This document shows positions 22,724 to 35,690 of a stretch of DNA of 64,000 bases, one piece after another. The first letter of the stretch is position 1; every line of letters begins with the position of its first letter. This DNA comes from Gnetum montanum (Eukaryota > Streptophyta > Gnetopsida > Gnetales > Gnetaceae): the NCBI GenBank assembly GCA_015680685.1, contig MNCI01027250.1, positions 35,102-99,101 of the forward strand, written 5' to 3'. The position numbers and the translations under genes are program-made. The notes beneath the pieces were generated by a model. That model was not told the DNA's origin, searched no databases, and saw only the letters and a list, made by a program, of their open reading frames with translations.

Positions 22724-23723
22724 TAAAAATAGTCGATTCAATAGATGCTAATAGATCTTCAAAAGTAATAGATCTTCAAAAGTAATAAATCTTTAATAAA
22801 AATTTATTTAACATCGATCCAATTATCATCACTAGGCTAGTATTGGAGTTACAAAGGACAAAAATAACCTGTCATTTTGTTAATAAGCTATTTAACAGTG
22901 ACACAGGTAAAGCAGCATCTTGTACAGTGGTTTAATTCCTACCTATATTGTTGCAAAACTTTGAAAGCTAAAAAAAAAATGCTACTAAAATAAGGTGCGT
23001 TTAAATTCCATATGCTTATGTTTTGGGACCATTTTCAAATTTCTCCAATTTACCTACATTTCTATGATCATTTTAAGTTCCGAACTAGGGTTTTTCATTT
23101 AATTGATAAGTTACATCACCTCAGGATGATGAAAATGTTTAAATTATTATTTAAGTTAGCTCAATGTAGCACCCCATAAAAATTCGTAGTTATAAATTTG
23201 ATTGCAGGAAATCCAAAATCCTATTTCCCTCTTTCAAAGAAGTTAAGCAGATTCACAAATGAGATTTTTATGCAATGCTACATTAAAGAGATTATAGAAC
23301 ATAGAACTTTTAAAATATGGATTTGTTCATATTGGGATGGGGTTGTTAGGGTAAAAATTAAAAAAAATTATTAAAAAAACAGCAACAATACATCTAGATG
23401 GTTCATGAACAAAAGAGCGATACAAAGTGCATTATTTCATAGCTTCAAAATACTAAAAGGATTAAGAGAGAAATGAAAAGCTCAATGGTTTTGCCATACC
23501 CTTAAAACCAATCCTAAAAATCCTCCCCTATAGAGTAAGAAAAGGCTTCTTATAAAAATAAATAAATAAAAGTTTGAATCATAAAAAACAGAAAATTCTA
23601 AATCTTTCAATAATATTAAGGAATAGTGCAAGGAACATCCTTCAATGTACATAGGGATTAGAATAGAGAATTGATATTCATATGCTACTTCATTTATCAT
23701 GAATTTAAAACAAATAGTTCAAA
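22724..23723. other. AT-rich DNA without recognised genes
   Basis: Contains a 17-bp direct repeat, AATAGATCTTCAAAAGT, at 22750-22766 and 22767-22783, with a third partial copy. Otherwise I see nothing that can be named. Confidence 0.5.
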
Positions 23724-23828
23724 TTGTGCAATACAATTAGCATTGAAGATGAAGATCACATTTTCCTACAATGTTCTGCATTACAGCATTTTAGATATAT
23801 GGAATATTATGGTTTCAAATTTGCTTAA
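23724..23828 (+). pseudogene. Possible LINE reverse-transcriptase C-terminal scrap
   Basis: A frame of about 34 codons reads LCNTISIEDEDHIFLQCSAL and ends YYGFKFA. The arrangement Cys, acidic run, His, then Cys resembles the zinc-binding tail after the reverse transcriptase of many non-LTR elements (E-x-x-x-H-x-x-x-x-C). No upstream RT blocks were recognised. Weak call. Confidence 0.25.
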
Positions 23829-24445
23829 TCTATTTGCTTAATCTATTGCAAATGTTACTAAGAAGACTTTGTAATTTTGTTAATGATGTTTTCAAAACTT
23901 AGCATGTATATTTCTATGATCTAATAAATTTAGAATGTCTATATCATAATAAAATTTTAATTTTTGTTTCACTTTCATTAGTGGTATAATCTACTCACTA
24001 TAATATGTTTAGTTAATGAGAAATTTATCTATTAATAGGATTCATTGCCCATATAAGTAATTCAATGTACAAACTATTAGAATCAACAACTTTTTCAGTT
24101 AATAATCTAGTATTTCCTTTTATTACTTCATTTATAGTAAAGTAAATGGATGCATAACAAAACCTAAAATAACATTTATTAGTTTCTCCTGCAAAGATAT
24201 TATTGTAGAACCTACAAATTCCATGAAAAAGGATATTGAGTAATGGAGAGATTTTTCATTGAAAATGCCTTCAAAATTTTTTGGCCTTAATCATGTATAC
24301 AGAATGCTCTTCTTGCTTTCTAACAATAACTCTTCTTTTTCCAAAGTAAGCATTTGTACTACTTAATCAAAATTTGTCTTTATTTCTTGTTAGCTATTTT
24401 AATGTCCTTCCTAACATGCACACATTCATCATCAAACCAATTTTA
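23829..24445. other. AT-rich DNA, nothing recognised
   Basis: No family resemblance, RNA gene or repeat structure noticed. It may be a continuation of the preceding decayed element. Confidence 0.4.
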
Positions 24446-24576
24446 TAAAACATTATGATCTTGATCATTAATAACCTATTCTTCTAAGAAAACCTACTTC
24501 AACATGTCCTTTAAAACATTATGATCTTGATCATTAATAACCTATTCTCTCTCTCTCTCTATCTCTCTCTCTCTCA
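24446..24576. repeat. 37-bp direct duplication next to a CT microsatellite
   Basis: TAAAACATTATGATCTTGAT... at 24446-24482 recurs at 24512-24548 with a 66-bp period. The second copy runs straight into a (CT)n tract with one interruption (about 24546-24576). The first copy lacks the tract. Confidence 0.8.
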
Positions 24577-25374
24577 CTTTTATTCTTATTGGATACATTA
24601 ATTTGTGAGTATGGGGAATTTGGATATTTTATTTTATTTTAATATCTTAATCACATACTTATAATTTTTTATGGAGAAATTAATTTATTTTAGTTTACTT
24701 TGGAAACAAAAATATGTAAAGGAAACATGCCTATGGTTGTAACTTATTATACATGACAATCAACTATTTGGGAGTTGTTGAAGTTGTTTCATGGGAACTA
24801 TTGTGAAATACTAACATAAATTAATACTTGATATTTAATATAATTAATCTTTTATTTAAAATAATTACTACATATGACATTCAATGTTGGAGTACTCTTC
24901 TAAAAATATTAATTCTAGTAATAGGTTATTTATTCCATTATTCTAATAATAGATCATGTTCATTTGTTATTATTATAGAGATAGATAAAAATTTGTTAAT
25001 TAGTATTTTTATTATATTTTTTTGGTTATATAATAGGAAATTTAGTTTTCATAAGCCATTTAAATCAAGAATTACTTATTTAATACTTTTCGTTATTTTA
25101 TTATGCTTAAGTACATGAACTTAAAATTAAATTATTAAATAAGAAACCCCTCAAAATATTAGTAGAATCTCAATAAAAAATCATTTTATATATCTTTGAA
25201 TGAGTTTTATTTCAAAATGATTGAAACATATTAGATTTAGCATTTTTGTTATACTACAATGTTGCTGGTACATGATAATTATTGTTCTTGATCTAATTTC
25301 ATTTCATCTATATATGATAGAAACTCTAAATGATGATAGCATAATTCTCCTAGCTCATCTAAAGAATCATTACC
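24577..25374. other. AT-rich DNA, nothing recognised
   Basis: Very AT-rich. Open frames here (for example about 24828-25118) are Ile/Leu/Phe-rich products of base composition, with no motif. Confidence 0.45.
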
Positions 25375-25510
25375 TAGGGGCTCTTGGGAGGGTCAATAGA
25401 TGAGCTAAAGCCTAATATCTTTGAAGTGGTTGTGCTTAGGCTTGAACTCAAGTCTTATAACTTGAGAAACAAGTACCTTACCAACCCTCCAAATGGTGGT
25501 CATTTTAGTA
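25375..25510 (-). repeat. tRNA-derived SINE-like sequence
   Basis: On the minus strand a box A-like TTGGAGGGTTGGTAAGGTAC (25473-25492) and a box B-like GAGTTCAAGCC (25439-25449) are spaced as in a tRNA gene. ACTTGTTTCTCAAGT in the anticodon-arm position lies between them. The sequence continues leftward as an unrelated tail. It resembles plant tRNA-derived SINEs more than a functional tRNA. The ends and target duplication were not resolved. Confidence 0.45.
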
Positions 25511-26648
25511 GCTTATCTTGTTAAAATATGCTATAGATTGAATACTTTTGAATAGAAGGCAAAACAAAATCAATACAAAACTTACGTGAGGTACTTGAGG
25601 TCATGTAAAAGTTAAAAAATGTGGAAACATTGTTAAACCATTACAAATTACTACAAATGTATTCATATAGGTTGAGTATGTAATTCCATAAGTAGGTTGC
25701 TGATTAATATGATGTGTTTCCATGGACATAGTATACAACATATCACATTTAGTCATTTATTGTGACCCTGTCATGATGTTGTTTGTGCATTTTAAGAACC
25801 TCACATGAATACCTAAGTAGCACTACCCAAGTAGTGGTTGGACTAACCCATTCATATATATAAATATAAAATAATTTGAAAAGTTTGCATAAATCAAAAT
25901 ATGCTTTTAATTGTAGAATAAGGAGCTTTAAAAGTGGAGATTACAAGTTCAACATACAATAGTTTATTAAAATTAGGATTTCAAATCCTTGAAAAAGTAC
26001 AAGAAATTTTATTAAAGATCTTATAGATTCTATGTTATAAGTATTCAATGATTTTGTGTTATGAGTTTTTTTGTAAAGAAATAATGAAAAATATGAAAAA
26101 TTAAAATTCGAAGATCATGTTGATTTCATTAAAAATTTGTGGAATGTGAATTTTAAAATTGTGAAAAATATTTAAAGGTTAAATATTTTATAAAATGACG
26201 AGGAATTCTTTGAAATGAATTTTACTATGACAATTAAAAAAAATCTGAATTTTGATTTTTAATAGAGTTTATTCATAAGAAATTTGAAAATTTTGAATTA
26301 GAATGAAAAATCAGAACAATGTAAATTCTAAAACATGAGAAAGGTGTTATTTGATTTAGATTTCTATGCTTTTTGAAAAATCAATTTGATTTGCAACAAA
26401 TATAAAATTCTTAATTTTGATAAATCTAGATTTTACTTAATGCATATCTATTTATGATTTATTTTTTATTTTTGCATCTTAATTTAAACATCATTAGGTA
26501 CCTTCATGGTTTTCTAAATTTTCAACTACTTTTCAGGGTAATGTGCCTCGTGAAGCATAGCACATGAGTATTAAATGATGGATCATTGTATTTTTTTTAC
26601 AACACTCGTAGCATATACCATGACATTCTAATGTTCTAAGTTATGTTT
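25511..26648. other. AT-rich DNA, nothing recognised
   Basis: No coding or repeat structure recognised up to the AGTAT target duplication of element G1 at 26649-26653. Confidence 0.45.
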
Positions 26649-26653
26649 AGTAT

Positions 26654-29600
26654 TGTTGGCAACCGTTTGGGACGCGACCACCAACGAGTGTCCTCGAACA
26701 GGATTTAGGTGCTTGCTAGTCTCTGGCAACACCAAGGCCCAGATCCCTCGAAATAAACTCAGTAGTTAATGTGAGTATGTGTGTGTGCTGTTGTGGCGTG
26801 CGGTTGTGAGAAATAGAATGATTGTGTTGTATGTAAACTACAAATGACTTACTTTGAAGAGATTCAGCCAACTTTGCCAAGTACTGTGAGTTGTTGAAAA
26901 TTTCCTATTTTGTTCAACTGCCTAGTCTACGAGATCCTTATAATACCTACTTGTAACAAATAAAATTTTGCAAAAACATTTGAGCACAACTCCGCAATCT
27001 ACTCCTAATTTTCCCCAGAGAAAGAGATAGTTCCACAAGAAAACTAGAAATAGAGCAAGATTCAATGGAAATAAGCAGAAAAGAAAAGAAAGTAGATTTG
27101 TGTAGATCTCAAATATTTAAACAAGGTAAAATGACACAAGTAAACACTTCACAATAAAGATATCCGAAATTCAATATCTACGAATTGTTCAAACTTCCAA
27201 GGCTCAAACAAGCAATATCTTCAAGAAGATCCTACTATGCTACCAAAAATTGCTGCGTAAACTACCACGTACGAGACTCTATTTTGGCTAGATAATAGAT
27301 GGCAATGATTGCATTTAAATAGAACCTTTAAAAGACTTGACAATTTCTGATTGAAATACCACAGGAATTCACTTTAAAGATAAAAAGAAGCTATTCTGGT
27401 CCCATCAAAATACCAAAGATTTTCTGAACCCTCTCGACTACTGAATTGTTCAACGGCGTGACTACAAACAAAGGCTCTCTTACAACAATCCCAATAGCAG
27501 TTCCCACATGTTGCACAATAATGAAATTTACTACTAAAATGCTCTTAAGGCTTTTAAACACAAGCGCTTCTATGAAAATATTTTAATAGAAATTTCTATT
27601 AGGCAACAAGAACAATAAGAGCAATTTAAAAATCCCAAAATTACTTGCCAAGGATGATACTATCTAAAACACTAGCTAAGCAATTTAAACAAAATAAAAG
27701 AAATAAAATACATAACTCACAGGACCATGACAAAGAGGCTGAAATCTTTTCTTTAGCAAGCCATCTTAAAAGCAATCGTCACAATTTCTTCTTTACAAAG
27801 CTCTTCTCCCAAGACTCAAATTGTCTCCAAGTGAGAGCCCAAGTGATCCCAATGTCTTTTCAAAAGTGTAATGTATGAGACCCCAATTGTGATGTGAGAA
27901 GTTATGATCCCCCCTTGACCCCTGAAGCCTTTTTATAGGGTTCCAAGGTAGGTAGGGAAGTTACAAAATATCATGGGTGGTTTTAACCACCATAGAGAAA
28001 AAAAAGCTACAATGGACAAGTGTCCTATTCCATGGCCAAGTGTCTTCATTCAGTTGCCAAGTGTCTTCATGTAGTTGCCAAGTGGCCTTGGTGGTTGAGA
28101 AGTAGCCCATTTAGTTGACAAGTGGCCTTGGTGGTTACAATATCATAGAAAATTAAAATACAATCACTAAGTTACATAGAAATATAAGCTATAGTTGCAA
28201 CTTACTCCATTCATATATATCCTCTTTATTTTTCTTTTTCAAAATGAGATGTCAAGTCTTCTAAGTGATGTATAAGACCTCCCAAAAGTCCTAAAAAAGG
28301 AGATTCTCCTTCCCCTAGGGAAGTTACAATTTCAAAATATCCCAAAAATATCTCAAAAATATCTCTCCTATCTTCTCTCTCAAGTAATTTGACTAACCAA
28401 TCAGAAGATTACTTGTCCAACAAGCTAGGAGAAAGTTATGTGGTTTAGAAAGTTAGGAAATTATGCATAAAATGAGGAGCATTTTATGCTAAATTTAATG
28501 TAATGTGACATTAAATGGGATAATCAATATTGCAAATTTTAAATGGGTAGTAACTTATATGTTTCAAAATAATATTTTATGGCTTGAGATAATTGAAGGA
28601 AGGTTTCTAAATCAAGGCTTCATACAATGAGTACTTCCTGCTATGGATATATATCTACCTATATATATTTTTGGTTAATTTATACCTATACTTTAAGTGG
28701 CAGAAGTAATTGAATAATTTCTGGTAAAAGCGATGAAACGATTCTTCTTGTCTTCCCTGTAAATCGCGTGGAGGTTTCATCACAGTTCCAGGGCAATGGT
28801 CTTTCTCTTATTTCTTCCCAGAACCTGCAAGAACTGACACATGTTTGAAGCAAGATTCATATGCAGCATCATCCGAAGCCACTGATTCAAACCGCCCCCA
28901 CACAATAGGGCCCTACAAAATCGTAACTGACAATCACCGCCAGAGAATGCTCGGCAACCGCATCTGGCTTTGCTATCACGTGTTGGAGAAGAAGGGTTTT
29001 CTTTTCTATTTTTAAGAACAAAGTGCTTAGCATTTTGATTGTTGGAGAGTTTTCTGTTTTGCCCTCAAAACTAATTTAGGGCTTCTTGCGTTTTTTCCCT
29101 GTTTGTCTTCCTGCGTTTTTTTTCTGTTTTCCTCCGCCATTGTCACTGATTGCCGAATTATGGGCCAATGTTTTGTGGATCTTCATTTGGTGGATTCGTA
29201 GCCTGCATCATGAAAAAGAAAGAAAAAAAAATGCCACAGCCTACAAAACAAATTGGGGTTTTAACATGGCATAACCCCTTTCCTCGCGTATTTCGCAAAT
29301 GAGGGTTCCAAAATTTGTTTTTGAAGTAATATCCCTACGTTTAGTGAAGATGTCCGTCTGTGCTAGGGTGAACATCGTGGTGAGTGGTGTTGTGCATTTT
29401 CCTGCAATGCAGTCTCCTCTACTTTCACTGTTTTCCTTATCTCCACTGTTTTTCTCTTCAGCAGGTATAGTATACGGTGGATGTTGATTTGCCTTTCTTC
29501 TACATAATCTTCAAAACAACGAAGGTGTTGCTGGTTTTGTTACATTTTTGATTTTGTCTTGCAAGGAGTTTCAAATATTACCTTAAGGATATATCTGGGT

Positions 29601-29874
29601 TTTGACAACTGGGATCTGCAACTTAATGATTTCACATGAATAACATACTTCCTTCCTTGCCATAGTACTAATTTCTGATTTTAATAAAGAGATAATTTGG
29701 CACCTTTATCTTATATTCAGAAGGCTTCAACATCAAATTCTTCACCAGTGAATTACTTCCCTAAAAACACCCAACCTTCAACACTAAAGCTGAAATTTAC
29801 TTGTGCATTTACAACCATAGATTCTTCCAATAAAATATTTCAACTGTTCCATGGAATGGCCAAATGTGCCAACA
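26654..29874 (-). mobile_element. Element G1: 3.2-kb solo-LTR-like unit, perfect target duplication
   Basis: Ends are TGTTGGCA (26654-26661) and TGCCAACA (29867-29874), an 8-bp inverted pair. They are flanked by identical AGTAT at 26649-26653 and 29875-29879. A strong TATA box reads CCTATAAAAAGGC on the minus strand (27927-27939), so the transcription sense is minus, with about 1.9 kb of U3-like and 1.3 kb of R-U5-like sequence. A second copy in the opposite orientation starts at 61544. No internal long terminal repeats, reverse transcriptase or transposase were seen, so a solo LTR of a long-LTR retrotransposon is the best reading. A DNA transposon with a 5-bp duplication is the alternative. 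The part around 28700-29000 is less AT-rich than the rest and is conserved in G2. Confidence 0.7.
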
Positions 29875-29879
29875 AGTAT

Positions 29880-30181
29880 TACAAGTTGTCACATGGAAAA
29901 GTAGTGAGAAAAGTAACCTAGAACACTGGAACAATGATTATGTCTAAATTGTAGCTTATCTCTTTGAATTTTCATTTGATGTCATTGTGGATTAAAAAAC
30001 ACACACTCTAGAGGAAGTGAATAGGGTGAGTAATAAAAAATCATTAAGGTTTTTTGCATAAAAATTATTAACCAAATAAAAAATCCTTAATAAGCTTATG
30101 TAATATGAGTTATATGAGTTAAATGATTGAAGCACAATGCATGGATCTTCATATAATATTAACATATTCATGTAAGCATAA
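29880..30181. other. Short AT-rich spacer
   Basis: Between G1 and the outer end of element H. Nothing recognised. The last five bases, cataa (30177-30181), are the presumed left target duplication of H. Confidence 0.45.
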
Positions 30182-30965
30182 CGATGAGTAGTAGATTGTA
30201 ATTAGTGGATGGACAAGGTAAGTATACTAGTAAACTGATAAGGAGTTAGTGATCATTGTCTTACTAGTTAGAGTTAGTGAGGTCCAGAATGTATGATTTT
30301 AACTCTGAGCAAGGTATATGATAAAATGATGTTGGTTGGCTTTAATAATGCTAAAAGTAAACATAATGGAAATGAATGTAAATTTTATTTTTAAGTACAA
30401 TGAAAATGTAAAGCTATTCTAGCCTATGGCGATAAGTATCTATTCATAGCTTTCTATACAAATCCTAGGTAGATGTAATCATTACTGGGCTTACCAAGTA
30501 AATTTACTATTGAGAAAATCAAGTAAAGTTACAACTAAGCTATCAAATAATTATACTTTACACTTAAAACTATTTGTACTCATTCTTCCTTACTAATGAA
30601 CATTGGAATAGTAAATGACTTAGAAAATGTAAATGGAAAGTTAATCTATTCTATGTGAGATGCTGTAATGATGAAGAATAATCTCAATCCTTATTGTTAT
30701 TCATGAATTATATCTAGGAATAATCTACTTGAATAAAGATGGCATACAACCATAATTTAGCACACTATGGACATTCACAAATAACTCTTTAAGAAAACAA
30801 ACTACAAGAATTTACTAAGTGCTAGCTAAAATTAGTTTTTGATCCAACTGTGGGCTTGTATTTATCAGAATGACTATGGCCCACTATATCATATCTACAA
30901 CAACATATGTTAAGTTACGATATTTCATTTTTGATATCATAGTCCATAATAAGAGTGTTTCATCA
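30182..30965 (-). repeat. Element H 3' LTR
   Basis: The inner end on the minus strand reads TAGTCATAGGGGTA then TGATGAAAC, the same polypurine-to-LTR junction as A, B and E. The outer end is near CGATGAGTAGTAGA (30182), matching TGATGAGTGGCGAG of the E LTR. ATATC motifs lie at about 30885-30950. Strongly decayed. Confidence 0.6.
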
Positions 30966-31189
30966 TACCCCTATGACTAACTAAAAACTCCTCCTTTAGT
31001 TCAATTAAAAGGAAGATAGAGTTTCTTACAAAATTGTGGGGTTACATGGACTTAATATCATGAAACATATGTACATGACTTACTCTACTATAAATGTTGC
31101 ATCTTTACTCAAGCGGTGTTACAAAATTATCATATAATACATGATTGATATATGATAAAAATAAAAAAAAACAAAATTGGATGTAGCTT

Positions 31190-31980
31190 CTTCACATTCT
31201 TGGTTGTGGTGGCTCCTCCATTGGCCCTTTACTTTTATCATCTAGCTTTTGAATTAGTACTTATTTAATTTTGGGATCATGCATCATTCATGCTAATTCA
31301 GAGATATTAGCTAGTGTTGGCAGTTCCCAAGGACATGATAATTATGGGAACATTTTGTTGGCTTTGATGTACCATGTTACAAACTATGTTCTTTCTACCT
31401 CAAAGGCTCATGCCATCTTCTATAGCTCTTGGTAATTAGTCGTTTTTTTGGCCAAATTTGCTACAACATATTTCTAGTCCTAGTAGCATGATTTGACTAC
31501 TTAGAGCATAGAGTTTGCAATGTGGAGCTTCTACTATGTATTATTTCTATTTGCAAACTCCCTTTCATACTTGGAATATATTGTAGTCACTTCCTACACT
31601 AATTTTATTCTTTTGTTATCTATTATCAACATTGCTAAGTAACATAACATAGATTTGCTAACCTCATGTATTCTATTATATCCTCTATTTGCAAGTCTTT
31701 GTTCTTTATTTCTTCTTGCTAAATAAGAACAAGACTCTAGGATGGGTTTCTAATTAGGTGTTTGTTGCATGATGGAATTGATTTTAGCTTTATCCATCTA
31801 GATCTCTTTCTCATTAATTTTCTTGTACTTTCCCTTTTAATTTTTAAAATATTCATTGAGCCTTTCATGCTTCTTAGCCTTATCTTGACACACGTTCATT
31901 TCTATCTGACTACACATACTTCATTTATCGATAGGATTTTTTTTTCATAGGTCAGTTATCTTATGTTGAGGTTAACTCTA
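31190..31980 (-). pseudogene. Element H ORF2, C-terminal part, decayed
   Basis: Minus-strand sequence parallels 47410-48216 of element B. It includes the segments for the coiled coil (GAGGATATAATAGAATACAT), the block around GTACATCAAAGCCAACAAAA and the Pro-rich tail (GGAGGAGCCACCACAACCA). Stops are numerous. It ends abruptly at the D insertion point. Confidence 0.6.
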
Positions 31981-34621
31981 TGTTACATCCCATTTAAAGA
32001 CATTAGTTATGGTCATATGCTTAAGAGTTATACATTCCATGTGGACTCCTAGTGGCATATCAAGGATGAATTAATGTAATATAAATGTATTTTATATGTT
32101 ATAAGGCTTTATCTTTATATTACGATTATGATGTGTTGATATGCTTAACTAATGTGATTATGTACACTAGTCCCATGTGATGTGTTAAACAGGTGAGGTT
32201 ACTAGTAGGGGTGTTGAACTAGGGTACAAGAGCACCTATCTAATATGTCTTCATGCTTTATGTGCGATTTTGGTATTTAGGAATTTGTACTATAGCACTA
32301 TGTTGTGTGATGTTTGGGTGTGGTTTAGACATGTGAATGTGTAGTGTGTATGATAAGGATCTTGTAGGTTCAAATGGATTTTGATTTGGAGTCTTGGTGT
32401 GTTTGTTATGCATGATTAAATTTTATGGCATTAGGTGCAGAGGAAAAAAAAGGATAGCTTATGAAAATTGTTCATAAAAAATAATAAATAATTAAAAAGA
32501 AAAAAGAAAAAGGAAAAGGGAACTCATGTCACATGAGAAAAGCACGTCGTTGGTTTTTGTTTGTTTTATACAAAACATAAAGTGAAAGTATAGGTTTCAT
32601 GTTTTTTTTTCTACTCACTGCCTCACCACTAGCTCATAGAAAATGGGTTTTGGATTTCTATTTTTTCTATTCATGTTAATAGAAATGCATAGGAGCTTGT
32701 TCTTTCATTTTTCTTTCTTTTCTCGTCTTCTATTTCATAGGTTTCTAAATTCTGAGCTTTGTGGATGATTTTTGCTTACTCTGAACCTAGATTTGGAATT
32801 GCTGCCATCATATCTACATGGGTGTAGAACTTGTTGGGAGTGAAAAAAAGTCTTGCTATATTTTTTATGGTTTTTTTTAAACTTATTTTGGCAATTTTTC
32901 CTAATAATTTTAATTGGTGGGCTTTTTTTTTACCTTTTCCCTATATTTTTATGCTGGATTAGTGTATAAGATTATGTGATGTGGGCATGTGGGGTGGATG
33001 GTTTAAATATTGAGCTTGGACATGTTATTTTGTCTATTTCCCAAAATCATCTGATTTTGGTTATGAATTATGTATTAATATATATGTGATGTATGGTATG
33101 ATATGGACTTGTAGAATATGATATGTGATGTTGATGAGACTTGTATGATTGAAATATGATATTTGCAGGGCCTATTGGGGTTTGAGCATTTTTGGGAGTT
33201 CCAATCCTTCCTTCCTAGTGGTAACTAAATATTATTTTATTAATAAAATTTTGAACATGCATAACTTTGCTTCCAGGAGTTTAATTTAGGTAAAATTAGT
33301 GTCATTGGGATCATTTTGAGAAGTACTTTTTAATTGTGGGATATGTTTTCTCTTGAGGCATATATCATTTTGAAGGTTGTTATAGTAGTCATTTGTATGG
33401 AAGTACATTCCATTTGAGAAATATGGTATTGTTTTGTCATATCAAGCTATTCATGTTTTTTGTCAAATCATGGTATTTTTTTATGGAATGACTATAACTA
33501 TTAGGGATGGGTATATGTGGTTATGTTTATTTGGGTGTGTTGTGCTTATGACATGCATTGGCTTAAGATAGCTGAAATGTGTACATGTTTTTGCGATGAT
33601 TCTAGTGATGGTCATTGGTGGATGGTAGTAGCATGAGGGTGTGGACTAGTTGGTGATGAGGAACCTTGGAGATAGTAGAGATTGACCCCCCTTGTAATGC
33701 ATTGATGAGGCTCCTTTCTCAATCCTCATCCTAAGAGTGGAACAGCATAGGTGTGTTTGTCCCTATGGCTAGTATGTGGCATAGGTATGTTTGTCCCTAT
33801 CGCCAGTCCTCTAGAAGTCTAGTGGTTGTGGGTCATAAGTTGATGGACCCTAGCACTAGTTGGATAAATAAAAGACTAATAAAATACCTATAGGTAATGG
33901 CTATTATGAGTACTCATGGAAACATTTCACATGCTACACTAAGTGCAGATATGCTAGCAACCACATTGACTATGTATATGATAGTATTGATTTTTGAGTC
34001 ATATCATTGAGAATATGTGTTCTAATTGGATTATGATTGTGTAGATCATGGACTGTTTATAGTATATCATGGGTATGATGACATGGGTAGGATAGATGAT
34101 GTTGGACCATGGCTTTATCTATTCTTGTACTATGGGTGATGTGGTGTGTGTTGTTTTGAGCATGCATAAGACTAACAGTTGTTGCATGTTGCCTTATACC
34201 CCACTCCTCTCCTATAGTGCAGCACTTGTTGACCATCTAGAAAGGGAAGTGTAAAGCCTTTTCACTTAGTTGTGTACTGAATTTATTTAAATTATAGGTG
34301 AAAGGTGTAAGAGCCTAGATGAGCACAGAGAGGGAGAGTAGATGAGGGAAAAATCTTCAATGCTTAATTAATGTCTATTTCATGGAAAGTAGTATGGACT
34401 ATGTATTGTTGTATGAAACTCTCTGTACTCTTATATATACGATGATGGTGTTTATGTGTTTTTTGTATTTTAGTAGAATGAATTGAAGTGTATGCCTATT
34501 TTTTAGTGTGGTATGAAATTTTTGTGCAGTTCAACATTATTGGTATTTAGTTATCATGCTTTCATCCTAAGATTACTTGATCCTAGGCATCACCCTACCC
34601 TAGCTAAGGTAGGATGCTACA
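31981..34621 (+). repeat. Element D 5' LTR
   Basis: 2641 bp. It aligns with 39062-40512 plus 49320-50493. A TATA-like TTATATATACGA lies near 34433. It preserves the uninterrupted sequence GGTATTGTTTTGTCATATCA (about 33424-33443), which shows the empty site into which B inserted in the 3' LTR. Confidence 0.88.
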
Positions 34622-34624
34622 TTG

Positions 34625-34639
34625 TGGTATCGAAGATAG
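34625..34639 (+). other. Element D primer binding site
   Basis: TGGTATCGAAGATAG, three bases after the LTR end. It is a decayed form of the initiator tRNA-Met site TGGTATCAGAGC. Confidence 0.6.
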
Positions 34640-34699
34640 TTTACTCCAATGTTGTATGATGGTTGGGGTATTCACCCATTTTTGACTTTAGATTAGAGA

Positions 34700-35456
34700 T
34701 ATGTATAATAGATGTGGTCATGATGCTAGTGGGGCCCACAAACTAGAAGGGCCTAATGATGGACAACCAGAGCTTATACAACAATTGTTATAGATCCTAT
34801 GGAAACATGGTTTAGCTAATGATGCTTATCTTCCCATGATTAGGGAAGTGGGAAGTGGTAGTAGTAGTGGAGGCTTAGGAGAATCAAATAGGCAACCTAT
34901 TAATAAGGAACTAGTAGATCAATTTTGGAAGTTGGGACCTCCTAAATTTGATGGCATTGGGGAACCAACTGTAGCTATAGAATGGTTGGAGGAATTGCAA
35001 AAGGCTTTTGATTTAATGGACTATTAATTAGTTTAGTAGACTTGCTTGGTAGTTTATCAATTGGTTGGTGCTACCTAGCATTGGTGGATGATTGAAGAGC
35101 AAGCCAAGGGATGGATTGGTCAAGAGGTGGCATGGGATGATTTTTTGGCATCTTTCAAAGGTCATTATATGTCTATCCAATAGGCATAGGTCAAGGAGGA
35201 TGAGTTCTACCATTTGTATCAGGGTAGTTAATCTGTGGTAGAGTATGATGCTCATTTCTCTGAGCTGAGTAGTTATGTACCACATATGGAGACAGATGCT
35301 CGAGCATGGATGAATAGGTTTGTTCGAGGTTTGAGACCATCTTTGAAGGATCACCTATTAGCTCTCAGATTGACTTCCTATGATGAAGCTAGAGTAGTAG
35401 CCATGGATTTAGAGAGGAGTCAACGGGAAGATACAATGCATAGAGAGAAGCAATAG
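34700..35456 (+). pseudogene. Element D gag, decayed
   Basis: One frame read through several stops: LWKHGLANDAYLPMIREVG, FWKLGPPKFDGIGEPTVAIE, WLEELQKAFDLMD, then VEYDAHFSELSSYVPHMETD and RFVRGLRPSLKDHLLALRL. This is the retrotransposon capsid domain typical of plant Ty3/Gypsy elements. Stops are mostly TAG at expected Gln codons. Confidence 0.85.
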
Positions 35457-35574
35457 GTGTAGAAGAGAGGATCAACATCTAGAGAGAGGCTTGGTCCCTC
35501 TAAGCAAGCTCATGGACATGGATGAGAACATTGAATACTTGCTCATGATCCTACTATTGGAGCTAGTTGTGGAT

Positions 35575-35690
35575 CTATTATTTGTTATAGATGTGGGTAG
35601 CTTGATCATCTCTAGAGGGATTGCCAACAATGTTTTGCATGTGGGCAGCCAGGGCATTAGGCTCGATAGTGCCCAAAGCAAATAGGTAGT
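35575..35690 (+). pseudogene. Element D double zinc knuckle, decayed
   Basis: One frame carries two CCHC knuckles in succession: CYRCG (then a stop where Q is usual), LDHL, RDC, followed by CFACGQPGH and CPK. These bind the genomic RNA in Gag. Confidence 0.75.

Noticed and set aside
24828-25118. 96-codon Ile/Phe/Leu-rich open frame suggesting a membrane protein
   Set aside because: Base composition of extreme AT DNA; no conserved motif and no promoter or splice context.
25439-25492. Functional tRNA gene
   Set aside because: Box A and B fit loosely, but acceptor stem pairing is not evident and the sequence continues as a SINE-like tail.
29299-29487. 62-codon open frame with partial similarity to a minus-strand frame in G2 (61891-62139)
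   Set aside because: Short shared stretch is explained by copy homology; no evidence of coding constraint and antisense to the element's TATA-defined direction.
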